From: Shinella lacus | Lineage (GTDB): Bacteria; Pseudomonadota; Alphaproteobacteria; Rhizobiales; Rhizobiaceae | Length of the DNA stretch: 64,000 nucleotides | Direction: 5' to 3' | Assembly (NCBI RefSeq): GCF_010994755.1 | Contig: NZ_WHSB02000004.1 | Span: 558,001 to 622,000, forward strand | In this document: piece after piece, positions 42,901 through 52,200 of the stretch | Layout: every line of letters begins with the position of its first letter | Position numbering within the stretch: position 1 is the stretch's first letter | Position numbers and translations under genes: made by a program | The notes under the pieces: generated by a model | Told to the model about the DNA's origin: nothing | The model's input: only the letters and a program-made list of their open reading frames with translations | Database searches by the model: none

Positions 42901-45235
42901 TGGCCATTGGGCTAACCCACCTATTGTCAGCGGCCTGATGGCATTGCAGCGCTGGGCGTTCGCCGAGCGTGCCCGCGGACGTGATATGGATGGCATTCTC
43001 AAGGACGTGATTTCCGAGCACGAAGCTACCGCTGTGCTTAATATCGCCGTTGCGTTGCTTCTTAGCGAGAACCACGTATCGACAACAGCGTTGCCGCTGG
43101 CGGCTTCGCAGGCACTTTGGCATTGGGATTTGCACCGCCTCGTAAACGACGGCGCTGGAACGAACCTGCTGGGCTTCTCCAAGCCTTCAGATCGCTCATC
43201 GATGGAAGCGGTCAAGCAACTGAATGAACACTCGCCGCGTATGATGCAGCTGAAATGGCTGGCACAGCTATTCGTCCTATCGGGCGACGAGGCTTTGCGG
43301 ACGGAGGCCCGAAAGCGAATCCTCGCATTTCCCGATGAGCTGCCTTTTCAAACCGAGAACGAAAAGGAGCATCCGGACCATGTCGCCAAACTTCTGAGTA
43401 CGGCCGAGCTATGGGCGGAAATCGGCAAGACGGAAAACTATTCGGCGAAAGCGACGGAAGATGGCAGCGGCGTGCTTATCGAGCACCAGAATCCAAAGGA
43501 TGCCGATCCCGATGTGGTGGCCACATTGGCGCGAGGCGAGAGAACAAATCAGCAGTTCGCCCTGCTCAATTGGGTGTTTGATTCGCTTGAGAGGAAGGCG
43601 ATCGGTCCCACGCTCTCGATAGCGGATGCCATAGACAACGCCAGACGCCGGGACCACGCGGAGTTATTCTTGCGTCCTTACGGAAGTGCGGACCATGAGG
43701 GCATGGATCACGCGATGGAGCAAGGCGCCGTCGCTGGCACGGCTGCCGTAGTGTTGCTTTTTGCCGGGCCGCTCGATCCCGAGGACCAAGCCTGGTGCCG
43801 GGACGTACTTTTGCGCGCGAGCCGCACCAAGGAACAACGCGACGAATTATGGTTCGCGGGCTCTATCCTGCTTCAACATCCTTGCCTTTTCGCTGCTAAG
43901 GGTTTGGCCGGCCTGATCCGGCGCGGGCTTTCCGACCGCGAAGCAACAGAGGCATTACTAACTCTTGCAGGCCATCCGCTGGAACAGGTTTCAGAAGAGG
44001 CCATTGCATCGGCGCTGTCCCTTTGGAATTGCTATCCGGCTTTGTCCTGGGTCGCCTTGACGTTAGCCACTCAACTCTCGACTGGCTCCCACGATGCGCC
44101 GATCTCCGCATACGGTTACGATCATGCGACGGAACCGGAACGGATTGCCACCGCCGTCCACGCAGCAATCGCAGCTTTGAAAGTAGGTGCCGGCTCTAAC
44201 GCCCTGCCTGATCCTCCGGCTCCTTGGGTTTTTGCTCCGCCGCGTCCTACCGACCTCCCATATTTTGACGACCAGCCAGGCGCCGCCGCCGCTTGGCGTG
44301 ATCCGGATGTCTTCCTGCGATGGGATTTCCTACCCAAAATCCTAAAGCATGTGCCGGTTGAGGAGATCATGGCGGACCCGGTTCGAGGGCCGCTTTTCCG
44401 TGACTATTGTTATTCCGTGCTAAATTGGATGCTGGAGCGGATCAATCCGTCATGGCGCGATGAAGACGAGGATAGGCGCGAGGATCGAGCACTCAATCTT
44501 TTCGATCTGCGCCTGACCTTCATGCGGCTTCTGGCTCGCGTCGCCCTGCAAACCGACACCGAAGAGATTCAGGCAAAGATTCTCGATCGCATCTTTGCGC
44601 TGAACGACGATACCTCCGCCGCCTTTGTCGAACCGTTTGCCGATTGGCTCTGCGCCGCAGGTATCTATGACGCCCCGGTCATTTCCGATCGCGCATTGAC
44701 CGCGCTGCAAGCATGCGTGGGACGTGTACTTCAGCATCGAACATGGACGCAGGCCCGATGGCGCGACGGCGACATTTATGGTCACGACGTACCGGAGCTG
44801 GTGCGGTGTTTCCTGTTTGTCACCATTGAGTATGCCGGCGGCGCTGCCCGTTTCGCGAATGGGGACTGGCGCGAGATTGGGCGTGTTCTTCCGGTGATTG
44901 ATCCGTTTGTGCGGGCTGTGGGTGATATCCCCTATGTGGCATCGAGTTTCCTGACTTTGTGCGAGCGCTCTGTCGAGCACTATCCCGCCGACGCCTTTGT
45001 CTCACAGGTGATGCAGCTATTGGAGAACCAAGCTGACACGCCTGTCGGATGGCGAAAGTCGACCGTACCGGCCCGCATCGCGGCGCTGGTTCACGCATTT
45101 GCCGAACGCACTCAACCGCTCCCAGTGGAGCTAGCGCAGCGCATGCTGCGTATCTTGGATCGGCTGGTCGATATGGGCGACCGGCGTAGCGCCGCCTTGC
45201 AGCAAAGTGAAATATTCAAAGCCGTGCGCGTTTGA
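39902..45235 (+). CDS. Avs-like STAND NTPase with N-terminal nuclease domain
   Basis: A 1777-residue protein. An N-terminal nuclease-like domain of the DUF4297/Cap4 kind begins GAGYTFEDAVAAFYL (Glu near 31), with PLDDLVVDGVRF (Asp near 69) and LQTKRSL (Gln-x-Lys near 88). A STAND NTPase follows: Walker A GLPGTGKSAAL near 331, Walker B ALCIDGIDRIE near 394. The remaining 1300 residues are helical-repeat sensor. This is the layout of AVAST (Avs) antiphage sensors that recognise phage proteins. Two ATGs 12 bases apart compete for the start; the first is given. Confidence 0.85.
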   Translation: MKRSMTDSNALMTIPAPAPPELAGGAGYTFEDAVAAFYLVALLGEQSSPGLLHFAVTRVAVQQTTQDEPLDDLVVDGVRFDGMKARLRLQTKRSLTVGAAAGGDFRDIILRAWATVEKLDFREGVDRVGAATGSITESTRRALVEICEWARASESATTFFARFAAKGVAGADRQRVLKVFRDILEGGQSEEIRDEKVFRLLRHFVLVTFDVLHEGAKDEAAAIERLGQCLMPTAASQAPELWARLLNVSRMAAGRAGELSRPSLIEQLRGAYHLRALPSLANDLAVLHDEGGRSLASIRHEIEGVEIPRANAANAISGILANHRFVRLIGLPGTGKSAALRSFAQRKLEAGNLLFLKSDRLQGSSWASYARSIGVSAAPLETLLFEIGVNGAAALCIDGIDRIETQHQGIILDLVDAIINSPLLMNWTIVATARDNGIEPLRTWLPKEILGGDGVGTVEINGFDDDEAAALADAIPALQPVLFGDDRVREIARRPFFAEVLSRTIARTSNEAAPKSEVELIEEWWRLGGYNAGPQKVQQRQRALIRLAKTGANTLGRRIRLNEVDVNTVADLKTDGVLRDVRAGHTVQFSHDIFFEWALLHFLIDQDEHWIESMRELGEPPVLGRTVELLSQATLPNGQDWKQTLKQLESAQLRSQWMRAWLLAPLSLPTFLDHAQTFQDAALEPGTNRLRRLATWFQAERTMANPQILNHSASRDDLSPREILRIAESLAWPSDVRTWSRFCDWLLANLEKSPASAVPDIVSVFEVWQHLCADIPNAISSRIVAAVAGWLYDIEDREHPEKFTFDRGPWDDVGSAGIKELEERLRNLLLRAARTHEKEIRDYLIRVAKLGRLRHHTYRLIMPWTRILAEKHAHEVVLLALAELRADLPETEARRQRRSPYGSDFSPHDWQRLAINEHGSDCFPSSPLREPFHSLFEIAPNRALELVRHLTNHAITAWRQLHDVARRNGRRAPIPLPLTLHFPWGEQQFWGGQRAYMWPRGHWANPPIVSGLMALQRWAFAERARGRDMDGILKDVISEHEATAVLNIAVALLLSENHVSTTALPLAASQALWHWDLHRLVNDGAGTNLLGFSKPSDRSSMEAVKQLNEHSPRMMQLKWLAQLFVLSGDEALRTEARKRILAFPDELPFQTENEKEHPDHVAKLLSTAELWAEIGKTENYSAKATEDGSGVLIEHQNPKDADPDVVATLARGERTNQQFALLNWVFDSLERKAIGPTLSIADAIDNARRRDHAELFLRPYGSADHEGMDHAMEQGAVAGTAAVVLLFAGPLDPEDQAWCRDVLLRASRTKEQRDELWFAGSILLQHPCLFAAKGLAGLIRRGLSDREATEALLTLAGHPLEQVSEEAIASALSLWNCYPALSWVALTLATQLSTGSHDAPISAYGYDHATEPERIATAVHAAIAALKVGAGSNALPDPPAPWVFAPPRPTDLPYFDDQPGAAAAWRDPDVFLRWDFLPKILKHVPVEEIMADPVRGPLFRDYCYSVLNWMLERINPSWRDEDEDRREDRALNLFDLRLTFMRLLARVALQTDTEEIQAKILDRIFALNDDTSAAFVEPFADWLCAAGIYDAPVISDRALTALQACVGRVLQHRTWTQARWRDGDIYGHDVPELVRCFLFVTIEYAGGAARFANGDWREIGRVLPVIDPFVRAVGDIPYVASSFLTLCERSVEHYPADAFVSQVMQLLENQADTPVGWRKSTVPARIAALVHAFAERTQPLPVELAQRMLRILDRLVDMGDRRSAALQQSEIFKAVRV

Positions 45236-45253
45236 GGCACTCGAGTACGGCCG

Positions 45254-45394
45254 CTACGCCCCTGGAGCAGCAAGCTTGCTGAAATGCGTGATCGTCCCCG
45301 ACGTGTCATCGGGAAGCCGCGTTGTGGTTTCAAGCTTACTGCCCAAGGCCTTGATATACCGACGCAGGCCGCTGCTCCGGCCACGCTTTGGCGG
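45254..45394 (-). pseudogene. Remnant of an XRE-type antitoxin C-terminus
   Basis: A 46-codon open stretch between stops contains GLRRYIKALGSKLETTTRLP and DDTSGTITHF, which resembles the C-terminal end of HigA/XRE antitoxins (R-Y-I-x-A-L-G-G-x-L-E). No HTH, no start codon and no toxin gene are present, so this looks like a decayed fragment in the gap between the STAND and HNH genes. It is a short match and may be chance. Confidence 0.35.
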
Positions 45395-45468
45395 CTATCC
45401 GCCAGCGCGAACTGAAACCAAGCTTTCAGGGAATGCGCCCATCTCCAACGGTGGGGACATCCGGTGCG

Positions 45469-46326
45469 TCACAGGTTCAGGCCCAGCCTTGCAAATGTTG
45501 CCCGAACGAGCGGACCAGCGACCGCGGCGAAGCCGTCCTGCCCGCTGGCATGCGCACGGATTAATGCAACTTCCTCGAGGAAGAGCGTCTCGTAGCGGTC
45601 ACGCTGCAGCGGTGGTGCCTCGTCCATGAGTTCCATGAAGAGTTCGACGGCGGAGAGGCTCTGTTTGAGTCGCCGGAGTGCACGGGAACGTTCCAGCACG
45701 AGGCCGGCGCGGTTCAGCCCGTAGACGTCGATCGACGTCCGTGCGCGGCGATAGGCGAGCGACGTCTGGTCCGCAGACAGGGGGCGGACAATAGAGTCTC
45801 CGTCCTCCTCGAAGAAGTCGAGGTAGGCGGCGGGGTCGTCCGTTGCCGGATCGAGGAGCAGCGGCGTCTCCCCTGTCTCCGTCCCTCGACCCGCCGCACG
45901 GGTGGCCTCGTCGTCGATGGGGAAACGGTCACCCTTCCCGGAAGTCAGCTTCGATCCGTCGTAGAGGATATGCTCCTCCACCCGATTGCAGCGTATGCAA
46001 GAAGGCAGAAGATTGTCCCACGTGGAGGCGAGCCACCAGTAGCCGGGTTTCCGCTTGCCCTGCGGCGTGTCGATGCGGCCCTTCGGGCGATAGTGCTCCA
46101 CGTCCTGCGGTGCGGTGGAATCGTAGTAGGCTTCGCAGTAGGCGCATCTGCCGCCGGTCATGTCGCCTAACGCAGTGCGGACCGCCTTAACGGCGTAGAG
46201 CTTGAACTTGAAGCCGTCCCTACGGCCGTCGTCCTCGAAGTGGCGGATGGCACGTGCGCGCTCGTGCTCTGGGGCGACGGAATCAGCCAGCTCGGGCGGG
46301 CATGCGGGGCGCGTCAGGACCTTCAA
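45469..46326 (-). CDS. HNH endonuclease, PtuB-like (Septu-type)
   Basis: A 285-residue HNH nuclease: CAYCEAYYDS (Cys61, Cys64), DVEHYRPKG (His78), a WWLASTWDNLLPSC segment and CIRCNR near 112, the layout of the PtuB nucleases in Septu and retron Ec78 systems. It overlaps the preceding HNH-ATPase gene by four bases (ATGA). The presence of the separate nuclease next to an ATPase that already has an HNH domain is unusual. Expected to cut DNA or RNA once released by the ATPase; the target is unknown. Confidence 0.85.
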   Translation of the reverse strand: MKVLTRPACPPELADSVAPEHERARAIRHFEDDGRRDGFKFKLYAVKAVRTALGDMTGGRCAYCEAYYDSTAPQDVEHYRPKGRIDTPQGKRKPGYWWLASTWDNLLPSCIRCNRVEEHILYDGSKLTSGKGDRFPIDDEATRAAGRGTETGETPLLLDPATDDPAAYLDFFEEDGDSIVRPLSADQTSLAYRRARTSIDVYGLNRAGLVLERSRALRRLKQSLSAVELFMELMDEAPPLQRDRYETLFLEEVALIRAHASGQDGFAAVAGPLVRATFARLGLNL

Positions 46327-48398
46327 GGCACTTCTGTCCTGCTTGCGTCCAGCAGCTGCTGAAGGCGCAAGATCGTCGCCTCGGAGGCCGCCTGGCGGAC
46401 TTGCATACCTCCGCGCGCGGACGCGGACCGAAGGAACTCGTCGGTAGCCAGAAGTGCGATCTGCTCGCGCCGATTGCCCCCCAGCGCCTCGCGGTCACCG
46501 ATGGTGTCGCGTAACTCTGCGATACGCTCTGATGTATCGTTGGTTCGAGGCAGCGAGCGCAAGTAGTAGAGTTCCGTGAGCCGCGCCTCGACCTCAGGAT
46601 CGAGCAGGCTATCCAGCCCGAAGTGACGTGAGGTCAGCAGATCCTCGACGTTCATTCCCTCGATCGGCGGCAAATCCTGGTCGATCATCGTGCCCTGGCC
46701 CGGGACACGCCGTAGGACGGCGACCTCATTGTTCCTGATGCCGCGGAGGACGAGCGGATCGTGTGTACTGGCGACGAACTGGACCTGTGGGAACGCCTTT
46801 CGCAGCGAAGAGACGATTCGCATCTTCCAGCGCGGATGGAGGTGTGCGTCGAGCTCGTCTATCAGGACGATCGCTGACGCGCTGAGGAGGTTTTCCCAGC
46901 GCTCGAAGAGCATCCTCATGATTGCGCAGGCCATCCCAACGACGGTTTGGTATCCCGCAGACAGGTCGTTCAGCGGGGCCTGGTGGTCGCCGATCGTGAA
47001 GAGAATGCGCGATCCTCTCTTCACGATGTCGCTTTCGTCGCCGATCGGCAGAAGCTCGCGCAGCGCCAGCGCGGCCGCGCCGAATCGATGCTCGTCGAGG
47101 TCCAGCAGCCACGCTGCAGGATGCGGTATGCGGGCCACCGATTGCAGGAGCGGCGCCACTTTGGCGAACTGCGTCGCAGGATCCTCCGCGCGTCTGGAGC
47201 GCCGCGGCTCCGCGTAGCGCAATGCCCCGAAGCCGAGGACGACAGCTGAAGGTCGGGGCGTCCCTTCGAAACTCTTGGAGCCCCGGTGAAAGTGGAGCTC
47301 GGTCGGCATCTCCTTATCGAAGAACGTCAGGCGGACCCAGCCTTCGTTGGCTCCGATGGAGAGCACTCGCGATGGCCGCATGAAGCGGGAGGCCTCCTCC
47401 GCGCCGGCCAGCGCGAGCCCGATCGCCTGCAGGACGTTACTCTTCCCCGCGGCGTTCTCGCCGAGCAGCATGAGCCACGGAGCCGCGTCGCCTGTCTGCT
47501 CGGCAAAAGTCACGTCCAGCTGCCGGAGCGACTTGAAGTTACTGATCTCGACCCTTGCGATCGATCGGGCGTTGAGGCGAAAGGAGTCGGCGTCGAGGAT
47601 CACCTCGTCGGCGCTCCGGCGTTCCTCGGGAACGGCGAAATTCGGTTGCAGAGTGGGCCGGCCGCGCTCCCTTTCGTCAAAGGCTTGGCGAATGACAGCG
47701 ACGTAAGGCGGATGGTCGTCGAGCAGCTGATCTAGAAGCCGCCATGTTGGGACGCGTCCGGAGCGCTCGGACGCCTCGATTGCCGAGACCGTTCTACTGT
47801 ATGTTTCCTTCCGCTCACGGACTAGGGGCGCCCGGTTGAGGTTGAGGATCTGTATTGTAGCGGCGCCCCTTTCGGTCAGCGCTCGGACGGTGCCGTCGGA
47901 ACTAAACGAGAGGTGCTGCCCCGGGTCGTCCCTGCACGGATCGACGAGGATGGCCCGCTCGGTTTCGATGATAGCCTCGATAGGGGTCATCGGCTCGGCT
48001 CGCTCACCCTCGACTGGGAAGATCGCCCGCTTCGCGCGGTTGCACGCGGGGCAGCTGGCGTAGTGGTTCAGCCATTCCAGTGTAAGCCAAGCGTAGTGAT
48101 CGGGACTAGCGGTGCCCTTAACGTCCGTCGCTCCGGACTTCGGCCTGAAGTGGTCGATGACGAGGTCGGCGGTTATGCCGATCGCAGACTCGCAATAGGC
48201 GCACTTGCCGTGGAACGCCTGCTGGAGCGCCTCGCGGGCGGGTCTGACGATACGGGTCCAGAGCTTCTCGACCGGGTTGCGCCGCTGTTCCCGTCGAGCC
48301 GGCGGCAGCGCTGCGTAAAATCGGTCGATCTCGAACCAACCTTCTTGGACGAGAGAAGGCGGGTATGGGGACGTGGCGTCGCGTTCGATCCGTATCAT
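46323..48398 (-). CDS. HNH domain fused to a PtuA-like AAA ATPase
   Basis: A 691-residue fusion. The N-terminal 240 residues hold an HNH domain (CAYCESAIGI, VIDHFRPKSG, WLTLEWLNHYASCPACNR). The C-terminal part is an OLD/PtuA-like ABC ATPase: RVEISNFKSLRQLDV, Walker A LLGENAAGKSN near 315, signature-like LSAGYQTVVGMA, Walker B IVLIDELDAHLHP near 510 and H-loop VASTHDPLVL. In Septu the ATPase and HNH are separate; here the ATPase carries one HNH and the next gene encodes another. Confidence 0.88.
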   Translation of the reverse strand: MIRIERDATSPYPPSLVQEGWFEIDRFYAALPPARREQRRNPVEKLWTRIVRPAREALQQAFHGKCAYCESAIGITADLVIDHFRPKSGATDVKGTASPDHYAWLTLEWLNHYASCPACNRAKRAIFPVEGERAEPMTPIEAIIETERAILVDPCRDDPGQHLSFSSDGTVRALTERGAATIQILNLNRAPLVRERKETYSRTVSAIEASERSGRVPTWRLLDQLLDDHPPYVAVIRQAFDERERGRPTLQPNFAVPEERRSADEVILDADSFRLNARSIARVEISNFKSLRQLDVTFAEQTGDAAPWLMLLGENAAGKSNVLQAIGLALAGAEEASRFMRPSRVLSIGANEGWVRLTFFDKEMPTELHFHRGSKSFEGTPRPSAVVLGFGALRYAEPRRSRRAEDPATQFAKVAPLLQSVARIPHPAAWLLDLDEHRFGAAALALRELLPIGDESDIVKRGSRILFTIGDHQAPLNDLSAGYQTVVGMACAIMRMLFERWENLLSASAIVLIDELDAHLHPRWKMRIVSSLRKAFPQVQFVASTHDPLVLRGIRNNEVAVLRRVPGQGTMIDQDLPPIEGMNVEDLLTSRHFGLDSLLDPEVEARLTELYYLRSLPRTNDTSERIAELRDTIGDREALGGNRREQIALLATDEFLRSASARGGMQVRQAASEATILRLQQLLDASRTEVP

Positions 48399-49270
48399 GT
48401 TTTGCTGACTGCCTTCAATTCGCCGATGCGATCCAAGTCGCTAGGTACAAATTATTCCTGCCACGCCTGTGAAGTCCAGCGGCGATCGGTCGGCATTGCT
48501 CTGTCAGAGAAATCACACCGGCAGGGTGCCATGGTCAGGTCCGATACTCCGTCGCGCAGCGCGGGCACCGCTACCCAGCATCAGGCCGATTTGTGCGGTC
48601 CCTACGCTCGTGGGCTTCGTCCCTTACTCCCGTGAGGGCTGGTAAGCGTTATCGAGCCTCAGGTCGCGCGGCTTGCCGGGCGGATCGGTTAAGGACCAGC
48701 GACGTAGCCAAGGCAATCGCGGCGCTTGGCGATCCTGAACCATCGCAATGCCAGAGGGTGTTCGGTCATCAGTAGTCTCTTCCTTAGGAATGGCCGATGG
48801 CGCGGCCAAATGAGCGGCGGCTTTCCGGAGCGACAGCAACGAACTCAAATGGCCGAAATGAAGGCGCTGCTCTCCGTCGCGGCGCGGCCCCTCTCTGTCT
48901 ACGAAGAAGCGGACCGCCCAAATTTAGCGCTGCTTTAGAGGCTTTTTGACGCCACCTGTCGACCGGCGTTCCATGCCGGTCGGCCGAGCACGTTAGGATC
49001 ATATTGTGCTATACCCATAGCGGTTCTGCTTAGGCCACCATTGGCCATTGGAAGAACGAGCAGGTTCTAGGTTTCAAAGGGTGGGGGCCGCTTTTCGTCG
49101 GCGTCACGCTGGGAGCCGCCCATCTTCATCTGGTGCGAGCTCGTACTTCTTGAGTGCGATCCAGGGACCGGCGGTGTGCTGACCCACGACGTCCGGCGGT
49201 TGAGGTTATTTCACTTTACCGGCCACCTTCGCGTGCGGTACCGAGTACTTAGCTGCACAGGTGCGGACAG
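48399..49270. other. 872-bp region without a convincing gene
   Basis: Between the divergent HNH-ATPase and the second STAND gene. Only short frames (at most about 74 codons after discounting neighbours) with no family resemblance. It contains a perfect hairpin CGACCGGC-gttccat-GCCGGTCG at 48960-48982 without a T-run. It may hold promoters for both genes, a small RNA, or debris of older insertions. Confidence 0.5.
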
Positions 49271-52200
49271 ATGCTGGACTTCACTAAAATTATATCAGGC
49301 GTTGCCGGGCAACGCGATACTTTCGAGGAACTGGTGTGTCAGATCGCGCGGCGTGTTCCGCCACCCGGACACGCCGAGTTTCGGCGTATCCACGGCGCCG
49401 GCGGGGATGGCGGGGTCGAAGCGGTATGGATTCTCACGACGGGGGATGAACACGGATATCAAGCGAAATTCTATACCAAATCGGGTGATGTCGATTGGAG
49501 TGCGATTGACAATTCGGTTGCCACTGCTCTCGCCACACATCCCAGGCTGACCACGATGATCATCGCGATTGCCTGCGCACTTACCGGCCGCACGCAGCGG
49601 GTGACCAAGAAGGGCCAGCCGCAGGCAAATGGCTGGGACGCGTGGGATCAGCATAAGGCAAAATGGGAGGCATCTGCAAAAGCGCTCGGACGGAACGTCG
49701 CCTTCGTGCCTTGGACTGCGCCTGATCTTGAGGAGATGCTTACCCGTGCTGAGACGACCGGGCTGACAGCCTATTGGTTCGGCGGGATTGAGCTTTCGCC
49801 AGAATGGCTTGCACGGCAGTGCCAGCGTACCGTGGCAGCGCTCGAAGAACGTTATCATCCAGAGGATCATGTTGACGTCTCTACCGCGCAGGTATTCGAC
49901 GGACTGCTCCGCAATGTGCCGTTCCGTACTATGCTTCGGGGCGCCCGCGAGGACGTGCTAGAGAACGGTCGGCTTGGCGCTACGCCTAAGACCCTGCTCG
50001 ATGCCGAAAAGCAGAAGCTAACCACAATCGCTGAGAAAATCCGGAAGTTTGATGAAGCGACGGCTATTCTGGAGCTAAATACCGATAGCGCCTTTGACTA
50101 CACGAATTGGAGGGATCAAGCGGTCGATCTGCGTAAGTACGTCGTTGAGGTGATTCAAGCTGTTAACGAAATCGCTCGCGCAGCAAAAGCCAGGCGGCCA
50201 TCAACAACCGGCCCGCACATGGTTGACGAGGATCACGAGTGGCCAAGCGTTGACTATTTTATACAGGCCCTGCGTAATCTGCAGTCGTCACTGGGACAAT
50301 TTCTCGAGGCCGTCGATTCACCCGGCAGTCTAAGCGACCAGTGCCGCTTCGCGCTGCTCGATGGCCGTGCCGGGTCCGGAAAATCGCACCTTATCGCGTC
50401 TCAGGTGGAGCGTGCGCTTGGCGAAAACGCACCTGCCTTATTCTTGCTCGGCACTGATTTCACCCTGCACGGCACGATCGAGAACCAGATGATCGCGCAC
50501 TTCGAGCTTGGCGGGAACAAATTCGATCAGTTCCTCGGCGCGCTAAGCGCGCGCGCCGAAGCCCTAGGGAAGCGTGCCCTGATCGCGATCGACGCCGTCA
50601 ACGAAGGTGCCGGCGTACATTTGTGGCGCAGCGCGCTACAGGGTTTGGCGCAACGTATCCTAGCCTATCCCCGTCTTGCCCTGTGCGTTTCCTGCCGACG
50701 AGAATACGTCGACCATCTAGTGACACCAGCGGTCAATGCGATGGCGACACGAGCCGAAGTCACCGGCTTCGAGACGCCAGAGGAGATCGAGGCGGCAGCA
50801 AGGGTGTACATGGACAGGCGCGGAATAGTGCGTCCGGCTACGCCCTGGCTCAACCCGGAATTTTCAAACCCGCTGTTCCTCCGTACGGCGTGCCTCGCGA
50901 TCGAACGAGATGGCCGTACTACCTTCCCGCGTGGTATGCGGGGGACAAGCGAGGTCCTCAACTTTTTGCTCGATTCCACCGGGCGTCATCTCGGCACAAT
51001 CTATGACGGCGCCGATACGCTGGTCGGGCCGGTAAGACGTGCGCTGCTTGCCCTGACAGGCGCAATGGCGTCGGACCAACGTGACTACATCACGCGCGGG
51101 CGAGCCCATACCCTAGTTGAAGCGGTTTTTCAGGGATTCGCACCCCCGCCAAGCAAGACGTGGCTGGAGTTGCTGCGATTCCGTGGCCTGCTGCGATACG
51201 ATCCCAATCCGGCGCACGACCCCGCAGATCCCCTGTCAGATCAGGACGATGTTCTGCGAATCTCATTCCAGCGCTTCCAGGATCATCTCGTCGCGAATGC
51301 ACTTCTGCAGCATGTGACTGATCCCGCGGGTCTGTTCGACGCGGGTGGAAGCCTCTCATTCGTTCTTGGCAAGCATGGCGTGCAATGGGAGTGGCGAGGG
51401 CTATTCTATGCGCTGTTTCTGCATTTCGCCGATCGCTATAAAGTCGAACTAGTCGATCTGCTACCCGGTGGCGTCGATGCATGGTGGGATCAATGGCCGG
51501 TCCAGGACGCCTATATTGACAGCGTACGCTGGCGCACCGTGGGAGCGTTCGGTGATCGGACGCTGGAACTGCTCAATCGGCTGGATTGCCATGACGAGGA
51601 CATCATCGCGTTGCTCATCGAGTTGGCAGTGGTCGAGAATCACCCATGGAATGCGGAGCTCCTTGACCGCAATCTTGCGCGCCGCAAGCTTCCTCAAAGG
51701 GATGCGTTCTGGACTCGGCGGATCAATATCGCGCATAACGATGCCGGCCATCCGCTAACGCGCCTGATTAGCTGGTGCCTCAACCCTGGCATCGGTCGCG
51801 CCGAGGACGGAACTCTCGGCCTGGCATTGGTCTTGCTGGCTTGGGCCTGCACCTCAAGCAGTGCGAACGTGCGCGATACCGCAAGCAAGTCGATGATTCG
51901 CATCTTCCTTGAGCGCCCGGCGCTAATCGAGCCGCTGTTCATTCGCTTCGTAACTTGCGACGATCCCTACGTTGTCGAGCGGTTGTTCGGCGCGCTCTAC
52001 GGCGCAAGTCTGCGCACTCGCGACCCGGCGCGCCTTGCCGAGTATGCGATGACCGCTTGGCGTCATGCCTTTAGCTGCGGCCAACCCCCGGTGCATATAC
52101 TGACGCGCGATTATGCGCGAGGTGTCATCGAGCTATCGTCGAGTGCCGGCGGCCTCGATCCATCCATCGATCTTGTTCGCTGCCGCCCCCCATACGGTGC

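Noticed and set aside
48726-48938. A 70-codon plus-strand frame in the 872-bp gap
   Set aside because: Low-information sequence, no ribosome binding site or homology-like pattern.
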